Shown: positions 26,013 through 35,126 of the stretch, one piece after another
Position numbering within the stretch: position 1 is the stretch's first letter
How the letters are laid out: each line of letters opens with the position of its first letter
Source of the DNA: JAHEZL01 sp046074525
GTDB lineage: Bacteria; Bacteroidota; Bacteroidia; Flavobacteriales_C; GCA-002722245
Direction of reading: 5' to 3'
DNA: 64,000 nucleotides
Assembly: GCA_046074525.1 (NCBI GenBank)
Contig: JBJTOK010000045.1
Coordinates: 9,295 to 73,294, forward strand
Made by a program: the position numbers and the translations under genes
Notes under the pieces: model-generated
The model's input: the letters and a program-made list of their open reading frames with translations, nothing else
Told to the model about the DNA's origin: nothing
Databases searched by the model: none

Positions 26013-27524
26013 ATGAACAAATTCTCAGCACAAAAGGTTGTCATCATCGGCTCCGGATTCTCGGGATTGAGTACTGCGTGCCATCTGGCAAGCAAAGGTT
26101 TTCAAGTTAGCATACTTGAGAAAAACGAACAGGTAGGTGGGCGCGCAAGACTTTTTGAGGAGAAAGGCTATAGGTTTGACATGGGGCCAAGCTGGTACTG
26201 GATGCCTGATGTGTTTGAAAATTTCTTTTCGCATTTTGGGCACAGCGTTGCCGACTATTACCAATTAGTGCGCCTCGACCCTTCCTACCAGATTTTTTTT
26301 GGTAAAGACGATATCATGAGTCTGCCCGCCAGCATGCAGAACCTTGAAAGCTTATTTGAAAGCATTGAAACCGGCGCAGGAAAAAAATTACAGCTTTTCA
26401 TGAAGGATGCCGGCTACAAATACAAGGTTGCCATGAGTGACCTGATATATAAATCGGGAAGTCGGATCAGTGATTACCTTAACGCAAAAGTTTTGGGCGG
26501 ATTGGTTAAAACCGATATTCTCCGCTCCTTTTCTTCTTATGCCCGTAAATACTTTAAAGATCCCCGCTTATTACAGATCATTGAATTCCCTGTGCTCTTC
26601 CTTGGTGCAAGTCCCGACAATATTCCGGCTCTCTACAGCCTTATGAATTATGCCGATATGCAACTAGGCACTTGGTATCCAATGGGTGGAATGCATAAAA
26701 TAGTGGAAGCCATGCATTCTATAGCCGTGGCGCACAAAGTAGATGTGCAGCTCAATAGTCCGGTAGAAAAAATAGTCATGGAAACCAATGGCAGAGCAAA
26801 GGGCGTGATCGTCAATGGAAAATTTTTACCCGCCGATATTATTGTAGCAGGAGCCGACTACCAGCATGTTGAACAACATCTTCTCGATGCCCCTCAGCGC
26901 TTCTACTCCGCTGAATATTGGAATAAACGCACCCTCGCCCCATCGTCCCTCATTTATTACCTCGGGGTAAAAAAGAAGATTGAAAAACTGAAACACCACA
27001 ACCTATTTTTCGATGCCGACATGCATCAGCATGCGCACGAAATCTACACGCAGCCGGCATGGCCTTCCCGTCCGCTGTTTTATGTTTCATGTCCGTCCAA
27101 AACCGATCCGGGGGTAGCTCCCGAAAATTGCGAAAACCTTTTTATTCTTATTCCTGCAGCTCCTGGCCTCAGCGACTCTCCCGAAATAAAAGAGAAATAT
27201 TTCAACATCGTAATGGATCGACTTGAGAAGCAAACCGGAGAAAGTATAAGACCTTTTATTGAATACAAACACAGTTATGCGCAATCTGATTTTATTTCCG
27301 ACTACAATGCTTTTAAAGGGAATGCCTATGGACTGGCAAATACCTTGCGCCAAACCGCTTTCCTGAAACCTTCTATGCGCAGCAAGAAAGTACACAACCT
27401 TTTTTATACCGGGCAACTCACCGTGCCGGGACCAGGCGTGCCGCCTGCCATCATATCGGGTCAAATCGCAGCAGATGAAATTATTAAAACAATAAAACCC
27501 TTTAGTTATGAAACAGCTATTTGA
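26013..27524 (+). CDS. crtI: Phytoene desaturase
   Basis: This 503-residue FAD-dependent desaturase converts phytoene to lycopene by successive dehydrogenations at the membrane. The N-terminal dinucleotide fold reads VVIIGSGFSGLSTACHLA (9-26), followed by an acidic residue in SILEKNEQVGGRARLF and the substrate-side FDMGPSWYWMP. The C-terminus has the carotenoid-desaturase signature GNAYGLANTL and YTGQLTVPGPGVPPAIISG. It is full length for the family. It overlaps crtB by 17 nt, so translation is coupled. Confidence 0.95.
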   Translation: MNKFSAQKVVIIGSGFSGLSTACHLASKGFQVSILEKNEQVGGRARLFEEKGYRFDMGPSWYWMPDVFENFFSHFGHSVADYYQLVRLDPSYQIFFGKDDIMSLPASMQNLESLFESIETGAGKKLQLFMKDAGYKYKVAMSDLIYKSGSRISDYLNAKVLGGLVKTDILRSFSSYARKYFKDPRLLQIIEFPVLFLGASPDNIPALYSLMNYADMQLGTWYPMGGMHKIVEAMHSIAVAHKVDVQLNSPVEKIVMETNGRAKGVIVNGKFLPADIIVAGADYQHVEQHLLDAPQRFYSAEYWNKRTLAPSSLIYYLGVKKKIEKLKHHNLFFDADMHQHAHEIYTQPAWPSRPLFYVSCPSKTDPGVAPENCENLFILIPAAPGLSDSPEIKEKYFNIVMDRLEKQTGESIRPFIEYKHSYAQSDFISDYNAFKGNAYGLANTLRQTAFLKPSMRSKKVHNLFYTGQLTVPGPGVPPAIISGQIAADEIIKTIKPFSYETAI

Positions 27525-28344
27525 TGATGTTTCGCGCAAAACCAGTAAAATGGTAACCCGCACCTACAGCACCAGTTTTTCATTGGGAATTTTCTGTCTC
27601 GACAAAAAATTTCACCAACCTATTTATGGTATTTACGGATTTGTGCGACTGGCCGATGAAATTGTAGACAGCTTTCACCAATACCCAAAAGCTGAGTTAT
27701 TCTATGATTTCAAGCAACAAACCTACGCTGCAATTCAACAGGGAATTAGCTTAAACCCTGTACTGAACAGCTTTCAGGAAGTAGTCAATCATTACCACAT
27801 TGACCATGAACTGATAGAATCTTTCCTGAAAAGCATGGAAGCCGATCTTACGCAAAATGTACACAACGAAAATTCCATTAAAGAATATATTCTCGGATCG
27901 GCGGAGGTTGTGGGACTGATGTGCCTGCGTGTATTTACCGAAGGAGACAATCAGAAATACCAGCAACTGAAATACGCTGCAATGCGGCTGGGTGCCGCTT
28001 TTCAAAAGATCAACTTCCTGCGGGATCTTAAGGATGACTTTAAGGATCTGGGAAGAACCTACTTTCCCGATATCAATCTGGCGCAATTTTCCGATCATGA
28101 TAAACGACGCATCGAGGCAGAAATAGAAGAAGATTTCAATGAAGCACTGAAAGGAATTCGTAAACTTCCTAAAGGATCAATGTTTGGGGTTTATGTAGCA
28201 TACGCTTACTACCGGGCCCTTTTCGCAAAAATACGTTCACTGCCTTCCGACAGGGTATTAATGGAACGTATCCGCATTCCGAACAACCTTAAAATCGGAC
28301 TCCTTTTGCAGTCGTACGTTAAATACAGATTCAACGCCATATGA
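27508..28344 (+). CDS. crtB: Phytoene synthase
   Basis: This 278-residue enzyme condenses two geranylgeranyl diphosphates to phytoene. Both aspartate-rich, magnesium-binding motifs are present: DEIVD (50-54) and DLKDD (173-177) within NFLRDLKDDFKDLGRTYFP. The reading frame begins inside the end of crtI and overlaps the next gene by 4 nt (ATGA), placing it firmly in the operon. No crtE (GGPP synthase) gene occurs nearby, so the precursor must come from elsewhere in the genome. Confidence 0.95.
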   Translation: MKQLFDDVSRKTSKMVTRTYSTSFSLGIFCLDKKFHQPIYGIYGFVRLADEIVDSFHQYPKAELFYDFKQQTYAAIQQGISLNPVLNSFQEVVNHYHIDHELIESFLKSMEADLTQNVHNENSIKEYILGSAEVVGLMCLRVFTEGDNQKYQQLKYAAMRLGAAFQKINFLRDLKDDFKDLGRTYFPDINLAQFSDHDKRRIEAEIEEDFNEALKGIRKLPKGSMFGVYVAYAYYRALFAKIRSLPSDRVLMERIRIPNNLKIGLLLQSYVKYRFNAI

Positions 28345-28844
28345 TGCGGCTGCTTATCATACTATTAATAAGCACATCTACACTCAAAGCTGTGAATTAT
28401 GTAGAGATTCGAACGCTTTTTGCTGCTTCGCCAAACAGCGAAACAACAGCTAATTCATTGCTGGAAAAAACAAAGAACTCAGGAAGTTCCTCCCCAGTTG
28501 AGCTGGGCTATCACGGTGGTGCACTCATGGCCATGGCTAATCATTGCTACTTACCCACTTCAAAATTATCGTATTTCAACAGTGGTAAAAAGGAGCTTGA
28601 AAAAGCCATTGCTGCCTCTCCAAAAAATGCAGAACTGCGCTTCATCAGATTTTCCATTCAATGCAACGTTCCGGCTTTCCTCGGATACTCTTCCAATATC
28701 GCGGCCGACAAAACGATACTCATCAACTATTTGAAATCAGCACAAAGTGCAAGCGATGCCGATTTGAAAGCACGGATAAAAAATTTCCTTCTCCAAAGCA
28801 CACAATGCACCGAAACAGAAAAAAACTCCATCAGAAAACTATAA
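28341..28844 (+). CDS. Conserved-type periplasmic protein within the carotenoid operon
   Basis: This 167-residue protein starts at an ATG that overlaps the crtB stop. A short hydrophobic leader (about 1-18, LLIILLISTSTLKA) suggests export. The rest is mainly helical with a YHGGALMAMANHCYLPTSKL segment and pairs of helices resembling tetratricopeptide-like repeats (KKELEKAIAASPKNAELRF). I do not recognise an enzyme motif. Similar small exported proteins are, to my memory, found between crtB and idi in other Bacteroidota carotenoid operons, which argues for a role in the pathway, but the function is unknown. Confidence 0.7.
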   Translation: MMRLLIILLISTSTLKAVNYVEIRTLFAASPNSETTANSLLEKTKNSGSSSPVELGYHGGALMAMANHCYLPTSKLSYFNSGKKELEKAIAASPKNAELRFIRFSIQCNVPAFLGYSSNIAADKTILINYLKSAQSASDADLKARIKNFLLQSTQCTETEKNSIRKL

Positions 28845-28853
28845 ACCATTATT

Positions 28854-29402
28854 ATGCAAACACAGCCTGAACATGTAATCCTTGTAGATGAAAATGATCG
28901 CTACAAAGGCACTATGGAGAAAATGGAAGCACACCGCAAGGGTCTTCTGCATCGGGCCTTTTCTGTTTTTATCTTCAACCACAAAAATGAAATGATACTT
29001 CAGCGCAGGGCAAAGCACAAATATCATTCGGCAGGATTATGGAGCAACACCTGCTGCTCCCACCCCCGTTTCGGCGAATCGGTTGAAGAAGCCGCCAACC
29101 GTCGACTGAGAGAGGAAATGGGGTTTGAGTGTCCGCTGGAAAAATCTTTTGACTTCATCTACAAAAGCGATTTCAGCAACGGACTCAGCGAACATGAATT
29201 CGACCATGTTTTCATTGGATATTACAATGGTGAAATCCATTTTAATCACGAGGAAGTATGCGAATACAAATTCATGACACTGGATGATGTATATGATGAT
29301 TTACACAACAACAGCAGTCAATATACTGTGTGGTTTAAAATTGCTTTTTTAAAGATCTATGAGCAATTGAAATTTACTAACTTAAAATCGTTAACTGCTT
29401 AA
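28854..29402 (+). CDS. idi: Isopentenyl-diphosphate delta-isomerase, type I
   Basis: This 182-residue Nudix-fold isomerase interconverts isopentenyl and dimethylallyl diphosphate. Visible residues are the metal ligands His27 and His33 (AHRKGLLHR), the catalytic cysteine region SNTCCSHP (65-71), the Nudix-like helix EEAANRRLREEMGFE (78-92) and the catalytic glutamates in SEHEFDH (Glu113, Glu115). It lies 9 nt after the hypothetical gene and 3 nt before crtZ. It supplies balanced C5 units to the carotenoid pathway. Confidence 0.93.
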   Translation: MQTQPEHVILVDENDRYKGTMEKMEAHRKGLLHRAFSVFIFNHKNEMILQRRAKHKYHSAGLWSNTCCSHPRFGESVEEAANRRLREEMGFECPLEKSFDFIYKSDFSNGLSEHEFDHVFIGYYNGEIHFNHEEVCEYKFMTLDDVYDDLHNNSSQYTVWFKIAFLKIYEQLKFTNLKSLTA

Positions 29403-29405
29403 GTC

Positions 29406-29867
29406 ATGAATATAACTGTGCTCATTATCACTTTTGTTGCTATGGAATTTGTTGCCTGGCTCATGCATCGCTTTGTGATGCATGGATTTTTATGGGTTTT
29501 ACACAAAGACCACCATCAGGTTGAACCTGGATTTCTGGAAAGAAACGACTTCTTCTTTTTAATTTTCGCTATTCCGGGCTTCTTGTTTACCTTGTTTGGC
29601 GCTTTAAACGAATACAACACGCTTTTTTATGTAGGACTCGGGATTACACTTTATGGCCTCGCCTACTTCCTTGTTCATGATGTATTCATCCATCAGCGAT
29701 TGCCTATCTTAAAACGAAGCAACAATTTTTATTTGCGCGCTATCCGAAAGGCACACAAAGTACATCATAAACATCTGCATAAAGAAGAGGGTGAATGTTT
29801 TGGAATGTTGCTTGTACCGTTAAAATATTTTGCTCAGGAAACCAACAAAGCTAGCAACAAGCAATGA
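29406..29867 (+). CDS. crtZ: Beta-carotene hydroxylase
   Basis: This 153-residue membrane di-iron hydroxylase of the fatty acid hydroxylase superfamily adds 3-hydroxyl groups to beta-rings, giving zeaxanthin. The four histidine boxes are all present: HRFVMH (21-26), HKDHH (33-37), HDVFIH (91-96) and HKVHH (117-121). Hydrophobic segments lie at about 3-20, 50-66 and 74-90. The gene is overlapped by 4 nt by the lycopene cyclase gene. Confidence 0.93.
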   Translation: MNITVLIITFVAMEFVAWLMHRFVMHGFLWVLHKDHHQVEPGFLERNDFFFLIFAIPGFLFTLFGALNEYNTLFYVGLGITLYGLAYFLVHDVFIHQRLPILKRSNNFYLRAIRKAHKVHHKHLHKEEGECFGMLLVPLKYFAQETNKASNKQ

Positions 29868-30544
29868 ATGATCGCCTGGTATATCTAGCCATTGACCTGG
29901 GAGTTTTTCTGATTCCCTTCCTGTTTAGCTTTCATCCGCGATTTCGATTTATTCAAACCTGGAAAGCATTTACGCCCGCGGTTTTGATTACGGGAACTAT
30001 TTTTATTATTTGGGATATCATTTTTACCCGAATTGGTGTTTGGAGTTTTAATGACCGATATGTATTGGGCATATATTGGTTTGATCTGCCTATAGAGGAA
30101 TGGCTCTTTTTCTTCTGTATTCCTTACGCTTGCATATTCACTCATTTTTGTCTGTCACAGATAAAATGGAAACTTAATACAAAATGGCTTTCAGGTATCC
30201 GTCATTTTTTAACAGTTGCATTGCTCTTACTGGCTACCCTCTATTATCATAAGTTATACACCTGTATCACCTTTGCCAGCACTGCCATACTGCTGCTGCT
30301 ACACCCCTTGTTCTCAAAAGCAGAAAATTTTTCCCGCTTCTTCATAAGTTATCTTATTTTACTGATCCCATTCATGGTATCAAATGGCTTGCTTACCGGC
30401 ACCGGACTGGATGATACCATTGTGAAATACAATAGCAATCACATCCTGAACATCCGTGTACTCACTATTCCTGTTGAAGATTTTGTTTACGGAATGATGC
30501 TTATTCTTATTAATGTATTGGTGTTTGAAAAAGCAAACAAATAA
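29864..30544 (+). CDS. crtY: Lycopene beta-cyclase, fused heterodimer type (CrtYc-CrtYd/CarR-like)
   Basis: This 226-residue integral membrane protein has two tandem lycopene cyclase domains of about 110 residues, each ending in a PxE(E/D) motif: PIEEWLFF (76-83) and PVEDFVYG (203-210). Each half has about three membrane helices. In actinobacteria the halves are separate subunits (CrtYc, CrtYd); here they are fused, as usual in Bacteroidota. It cyclises both ends of lycopene to beta-carotene. It is the last gene of the operon. The following ~100 nt before the converging tolC-like gene show no obvious strong terminator. Confidence 0.88.
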   Translation: MNDRLVYLAIDLGVFLIPFLFSFHPRFRFIQTWKAFTPAVLITGTIFIIWDIIFTRIGVWSFNDRYVLGIYWFDLPIEEWLFFFCIPYACIFTHFCLSQIKWKLNTKWLSGIRHFLTVALLLLATLYYHKLYTCITFASTAILLLLHPLFSKAENFSRFFISYLILLIPFMVSNGLLTGTGLDDTIVKYNSNHILNIRVLTIPVEDFVYGMMLILINVLVFEKANK

Positions 30545-30647
30545 TCACCTCTGCATCTGCAACTTATACAAGATGCAACAAATTCACTTAGTGATCTCTG
30601 CCGAAAGAAACAACACCTAGAAATCACGGGGAAGAACTAAAAAGTCA

Positions 30648-32060
30648 CTAAATTCCATTGCACAAATCACCAATGGCCCATAAATAGCCGGCTTTGGTTT
30701 TATATAGTTTAGCCGTGATATCCACCAATTTAAGTTGGGAATCAATCAACGACAACTCTCGGGTATTGATTAAAAAAAGGAAGCTTTCCCCGTTATCAAA
30801 CTTACTACGTTCGGCATTCAGCATAGCTTCATAATTACTCACCATTGAACTGAACAACTGGCGCTGCTGAGATAAGTATTTCAAATCGGCATGGTACTGA
30901 TTAATCTTGTTTTTTTGTTCTAACACCTTTTGTTTAAGCTGCCACTCAGTTTCCTGTATTTTTAAATTCGTCAAACGCAAGTCCCCTCTTTCCCTTCTCA
31001 AAAAAACAGGGAAGCTAAAATCAACACCCACCTTATAGTTATTGGGAGAAATATTGAAGGCTTCAGGTGAATTGAACGAGTAGGTCAGCAGATTGTAATT
31101 TAAATTTAACTTAGGCTTCATTTTTTCCAGCTTCCATTTTTGCTCCAGCTCCAGCTGCTGTTGCTTAAATGCGTAGCTTTGAACTGCAGGATGCCTTTGA
31201 ACAATACTATCCATCAATTGTATCAAACCTTCGGAGATAAGCCCTTCATTTTCCGGAAAAGATTTAATTACCACAGGTACAACATTTTCACCCAACTCAA
31301 GAGGCACATCGTTCTGCGTCCACAAAAAATTATTAAGTGCATAAATAGCTTTCGCATACTCTGCTTTCGCGCTAATCAGACTATAGCTGCGGCTTTGTAA
31401 TTGTAAAAAAGATTCCAGTGTATCAATGGCAGGATGCTCACCGGCAAGATAACTCTGCTTTAAAAACTGAAAACGCTGACCAGCCACCTTTTCAGCTTCT
31501 GTATAAATCAATAATTTCTGATGCGCACTAAACCATTCCCAATAAACCTGCAAAGCCTCGTAATACAAGTCGTTCAATATATTTCTTTGTTCAACAGCCG
31601 TATAATGCTGATAAATCCGAGCCTGTTGCAAAACAACTCTTCTTTCATTAACCCATAAGCCTTGCAGAACCGGCATTGAAATACCCGCATAGGCTAGGCC
31701 TGATGAAGGCAACTGATCTTCAGGATTCACATAAACGCCGGAAGATTGGTCGAAACCCACCTTAAAATCGGCACCAAACCAGGTAGGAACTTTCAACGCT
31801 GTATTGACAAAGCGGTAATACTCCTTGTCGTCAAATTTCTTTTGCGAAAATTCAGAGTAAAGGTAAGGATCAAACTGCCCCTTTTCTTTTAAAACAACTG
31901 CATTAGCCTTGCTTTTCAATAATTCAGCCTGCTTCGACACAGGATGATTCTCCTTTACCATCTTCAACAACATTTCAGGCGTAAACTCCTCCCGCAATTG
32001 CTGAGCAAAACAAGAAGCCTGAACACAAAAATAAAGTACTCCTACAAATACATTTCTCAT
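30648..32060 (-). CDS. TolC-family outer membrane efflux protein
   Basis: This 470-residue outer-membrane channel component has a signal peptide (about 1-19, ending CFAQQ). Long amphipathic helical stretches with heptad-like repeats occur at about 60-70, 145-215 and 345-445, and NLNYNLLTYSF and KVGVDFSFPVFLR look like beta-strands of the barrel. This two-fold arrangement is that of the TolC/OEP family. It is the last gene of a TetR-ABC-HlyD-TolC run and overlaps the adaptor gene by 4 nt. It would complete a trans-envelope export route for the ABC protein. Confidence 0.85.
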   Translation of the reverse strand: MRNVFVGVLYFCVQASCFAQQLREEFTPEMLLKMVKENHPVSKQAELLKSKANAVVLKEKGQFDPYLYSEFSQKKFDDKEYYRFVNTALKVPTWFGADFKVGFDQSSGVYVNPEDQLPSSGLAYAGISMPVLQGLWVNERRVVLQQARIYQHYTAVEQRNILNDLYYEALQVYWEWFSAHQKLLIYTEAEKVAGQRFQFLKQSYLAGEHPAIDTLESFLQLQSRSYSLISAKAEYAKAIYALNNFLWTQNDVPLELGENVVPVVIKSFPENEGLISEGLIQLMDSIVQRHPAVQSYAFKQQQLELEQKWKLEKMKPKLNLNYNLLTYSFNSPEAFNISPNNYKVGVDFSFPVFLRRERGDLRLTNLKIQETEWQLKQKVLEQKNKINQYHADLKYLSQQRQLFSSMVSNYEAMLNAERSKFDNGESFLFLINTRELSLIDSQLKLVDITAKLYKTKAGYLWAIGDLCNGI

Positions 32061-33409
32061 TTTTTCTGGTCTTTTTTTTCTGACTGAAATCCTTTGTAAA
32101 ATTCAGGTGGAAAGCCATTTAACTGACGCCAAATTTCATACCCCACAAAAACATTATTAAGCAAGGCAATACCTTGAGCACCCGACCCCACCTTTAATTG
32201 TTCAGGCCAGGGAATATCATTTTTATCGGGCACCACTAACAAGCGAAACTTCCCTTCAGCATTGGCGAAATTATCGATGGCCACTACTTCACCTCCATAG
32301 GTTCCGTAAGAGGCATTGGGCCAACCCGAAAAAACCACCGATGGCCAGCCGTCAAAAACAAAACGCACATGATTGCCTTTCGAAATCAAAGGCAAATCCA
32401 TTGGCTCCACAAACAATTCAACCGCAATATCAATATCAGAAGGCATTATAGTTACCAAAGCCTCACCCTGTTTAACATTTTCGCCGATACCCGTTTTAAT
32501 GGCTTTTGTAACAATACCATTTTGCGGTGCAGTAATGTAATAATTAGATTTTCGAACTGAATAGTTCATATAAGTGGTTTGCATTTTCGACACTATAGCT
32601 TCAGCATCGTAGATTGCCGACATCGCTTCAAATTTTTCTGATTCGGCTTTTGATATTTTGTCCTGATATTGATTTTCAATTGAATTCAATTCTACCTCGG
32701 CATTGATTAATTCGTTACGACTTGCAGCCAACTTGTTTTCGGCAGAAAGTTTTTTTGCCTGAGTTTCCTGCAATTTCAATTTACGCGACTCCAAATCGGT
32801 TAATGATTTTAAACCCTGTGCGTGCAAACTTTCCATTCGCTGATACTGCTTTTGCGCAATATCCAAATTGGTCACTGCCGCTTGAAAATCCATACTATCA
32901 GTTTGTACTTTTAACTCGGCCTGACGCTGGTAATTTTTTGCTTGCATCAACTTTAATTCCTTTGTAGTAAGCAAGGCATCAATTTGCTTGTCTAAGGATT
33001 TAACCTTCTCCATATAGGATGAAACCGAAAACTCCTTTGATTTAATCTGGTCCTGGGTACGTTCTAATAGCTTTGGATCAAAGTATTCGTCTTTAATTTC
33101 TGAAATAAAAAGAATCGTATCTCCCTTCTTTACTTTTTGCCCTTCGGATACAAACCATTTTTCTATTCTTCCGTCAATTACCGATTGTAATGACTGTGGT
33201 CGTTGAGAGGGATTCAATGAAGTTACAATGCCTTTTCCACGAACATTTTGCGTCCACGGCAAAAACAATATGGCAAATATTACCAGGCAAATGCCAAGCA
33301 AAACCTTATTCAAGGTCCTTCTTCCATCATACTCTTTTAACATTGAAAAAGAAGCAAAATTGCCCTTTCCAATTTTCTCATGAATTCTATTCTCACTAAT
33401 GTTTAACAT
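32057..33409 (-). CDS. HlyD-family membrane fusion (adaptor) protein
   Basis: The preferred start is the ATG at 33409 (MLNISENRIHEK), 4 nt after the ABC gene stop. An upstream in-frame ATG at 33436 would overlap that gene by 23 nt. The protein has a cytoplasmic N-terminus, one membrane helix (LLGICLVIFAILFLPW), a biotinyl-lipoyl half-motif (QSVIDGRIEKWFVSEGQKVKKGDTI), a long coiled coil, the second lipoyl half (YYITAPQNGIVTKAIKTGIGENVKQGEAL), and a beta-barrel region. This is the HlyD adaptor layout that bridges the inner-membrane ABC protein and the TolC-like channel. Confidence 0.87.
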   Translation of the reverse strand: MLNISENRIHEKIGKGNFASFSMLKEYDGRRTLNKVLLGICLVIFAILFLPWTQNVRGKGIVTSLNPSQRPQSLQSVIDGRIEKWFVSEGQKVKKGDTILFISEIKDEYFDPKLLERTQDQIKSKEFSVSSYMEKVKSLDKQIDALLTTKELKLMQAKNYQRQAELKVQTDSMDFQAAVTNLDIAQKQYQRMESLHAQGLKSLTDLESRKLKLQETQAKKLSAENKLAASRNELINAEVELNSIENQYQDKISKAESEKFEAMSAIYDAEAIVSKMQTTYMNYSVRKSNYYITAPQNGIVTKAIKTGIGENVKQGEALVTIMPSDIDIAVELFVEPMDLPLISKGNHVRFVFDGWPSVVFSGWPNASYGTYGGEVVAIDNFANAEGKFRLLVVPDKNDIPWPEQLKVGSGAQGIALLNNVFVGYEIWRQLNGFPPEFYKGFQSEKKDQKK

Positions 33410-33413
33410 AACA

Positions 33414-35126
33414 CTACTTACTGTTTTGTGTAACAATTTTTCCCTTACTCATTACAATCTCTTTGTCAAATAACTTAGTTGTAAACACATGTTTCACTAC
33501 AGCCATCCAACCCATTTTTGGATACACCCTGACAATTCTGTGAAACAGTTCTTCATTTTCCTCTCCCGACAATTGATGGGAATAATCTTCCACCAAAAGA
33601 AAATCGGGATTTGTTACCAAAGCCCTGCACAACATAATAAGCACCCGAGCTTTGGAAGAAACATTCTTTCCTTCTGGTTCTAAAATGCAATCAAATCCGT
33701 CTTTGAGATGTTGAATTTCATCATTTAAGCCCACCAACTTTGCTACAGTAATTACTTCTTCAATTCCAATATTTTTCCTTCCCAGGGAAATATTTTCATA
33801 AATGCTTCCGAAAAACAATTGTGAAGTTTCCTGGCTCAATGCCACCCTTTGTCTTAGTTCATCCTTGTTCCAATTTTGCATGGCTACATTATTAAACAAA
33901 ATGCTACCCTGATAATCGCTTCGCATACCAGCTAAGCATTGCAACAAAAATGATTTACCCGATGCATTTTCACCAACAATGGAATAACGTTGTCCTTTCT
34001 CAATTTCCAAACTAAACTCAGTCAAAAGCTGCTTACCATCAGGAAATGTGAAATTCAGATTTTCAATTTTCAAGGCAATACCACTTTCGCCTTCCCCTTT
34101 GTATCCATCGTTTACTTTAGTATCATCAAGAGGCAAATCAGTTACCTGACCATACTTCTCTAAAGCCGTTAACACGTCGTATACCGTAGATAAAGAAAGA
34201 ATCATTTTCTCCACCGAGGACAACACCATTAAAATAATAATCTCTGAAGCCACAAACTGCCCAACATTCATTTGTCGCTCCATCACCAGGTACCCGCCTA
34301 ACAGTAGTATTCCGGCAGCAATTGCGGCTTTAAAAGCCACCATGTTATAAAACTGAAATTTCAGGATCTTAAAATGCTTTTTTCTGTAGCTCAAGTATTC
34401 TTTTAAAAAGTCATCGGTCTTGGCAAGTGGTAAACCAGCCGTTTGATTTACTTTGTAAACACCCATTGTTCTGGCGACTTCCTCCAACCAATAGGCTATG
34501 TAATACTTGTATTTTGATTCCCCCAAACTTGTTTGAATTCCTGCTGAAGTAGTAAATCGTAATATAAGATAAATGCTTACAATGAGCAGAACGCTAAACA
34601 CAATAAAAAAGGGATGGTAGAAGGAAAGCAAAATTAATCCAAATATGATTTGCAGTGAAGCTGAGGAAAAATCAATCAACAATTTTGAAATCCCCTTTTG
34701 AATAGCTGCTGTTTCAAAAAATCGATTAGCAATTTCAGGCACATGTTTTCCAACCAAATATTTCAAATTTAACCTTGGTAAACGGTAGGCATACTCGAAC
34801 GAAGCATGCGCAAATATTTTTTGCTGCAAATTTTCGGTAACCGTTAACTGCATTACCTGCATGATACCCGAAAGGATAATACCCAACACCACAAGGAAAA
34901 CCAAAACGATCCATGATGCAGACAACTGACCCGAGGTAATAAACCCTATAATTGCCTGAATTCCCAAGGGAATACTTAAACTTAATATCCCACCAAATAA
35001 GGCGTATATATATATGCTAGTTATGTATTGTTTACTACTAACCAGTAAACGATACAATCGGAGCAACACCTCCGAATTATTTGTTTTATCACCCATGCCT
35101 TCCATTTTTCTTTCTTTAAACACCAA
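33414..35126 (-). CDS. ABC transporter, fused permease-ATPase with degenerate ATPase motifs
   Basis: This 570-residue half-transporter of the type I secretion/peptide-export class has membrane helices at about 36-62, 72-94, 152-170, 172-190, 262-282 and 292-310 and no peptidase domain. In the ATPase half Walker A is GENASGKS (385-392), slightly divergent but usable, and Gln432 and His546 are present. The signature position reads NVSSKA (488-493) instead of LSGGQ. Walker B reads FLLVED (509-514), where an aspartate-glutamate pair is normal, so the order is swapped. The frame is intact throughout. It may work slowly, act in a heterodimer, or serve mainly as a conduit. TetR is encoded just upstream with an 11-nt overlap. 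Confidence 0.85.
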   Translation of the reverse strand: MVFKERKMEGMGDKTNNSEVLLRLYRLLVSSKQYITSIYIYALFGGILSLSIPLGIQAIIGFITSGQLSASWIVLVFLVVLGIILSGIMQVMQLTVTENLQQKIFAHASFEYAYRLPRLNLKYLVGKHVPEIANRFFETAAIQKGISKLLIDFSSASLQIIFGLILLSFYHPFFIVFSVLLIVSIYLILRFTTSAGIQTSLGESKYKYYIAYWLEEVARTMGVYKVNQTAGLPLAKTDDFLKEYLSYRKKHFKILKFQFYNMVAFKAAIAAGILLLGGYLVMERQMNVGQFVASEIIILMVLSSVEKMILSLSTVYDVLTALEKYGQVTDLPLDDTKVNDGYKGEGESGIALKIENLNFTFPDGKQLLTEFSLEIEKGQRYSIVGENASGKSFLLQCLAGMRSDYQGSILFNNVAMQNWNKDELRQRVALSQETSQLFFGSIYENISLGRKNIGIEEVITVAKLVGLNDEIQHLKDGFDCILEPEGKNVSSKARVLIMLCRALVTNPDFLLVEDYSHQLSGEENEELFHRIVRVYPKMGWMAVVKHVFTTKLFDKEIVMSKGKIVTQNSK

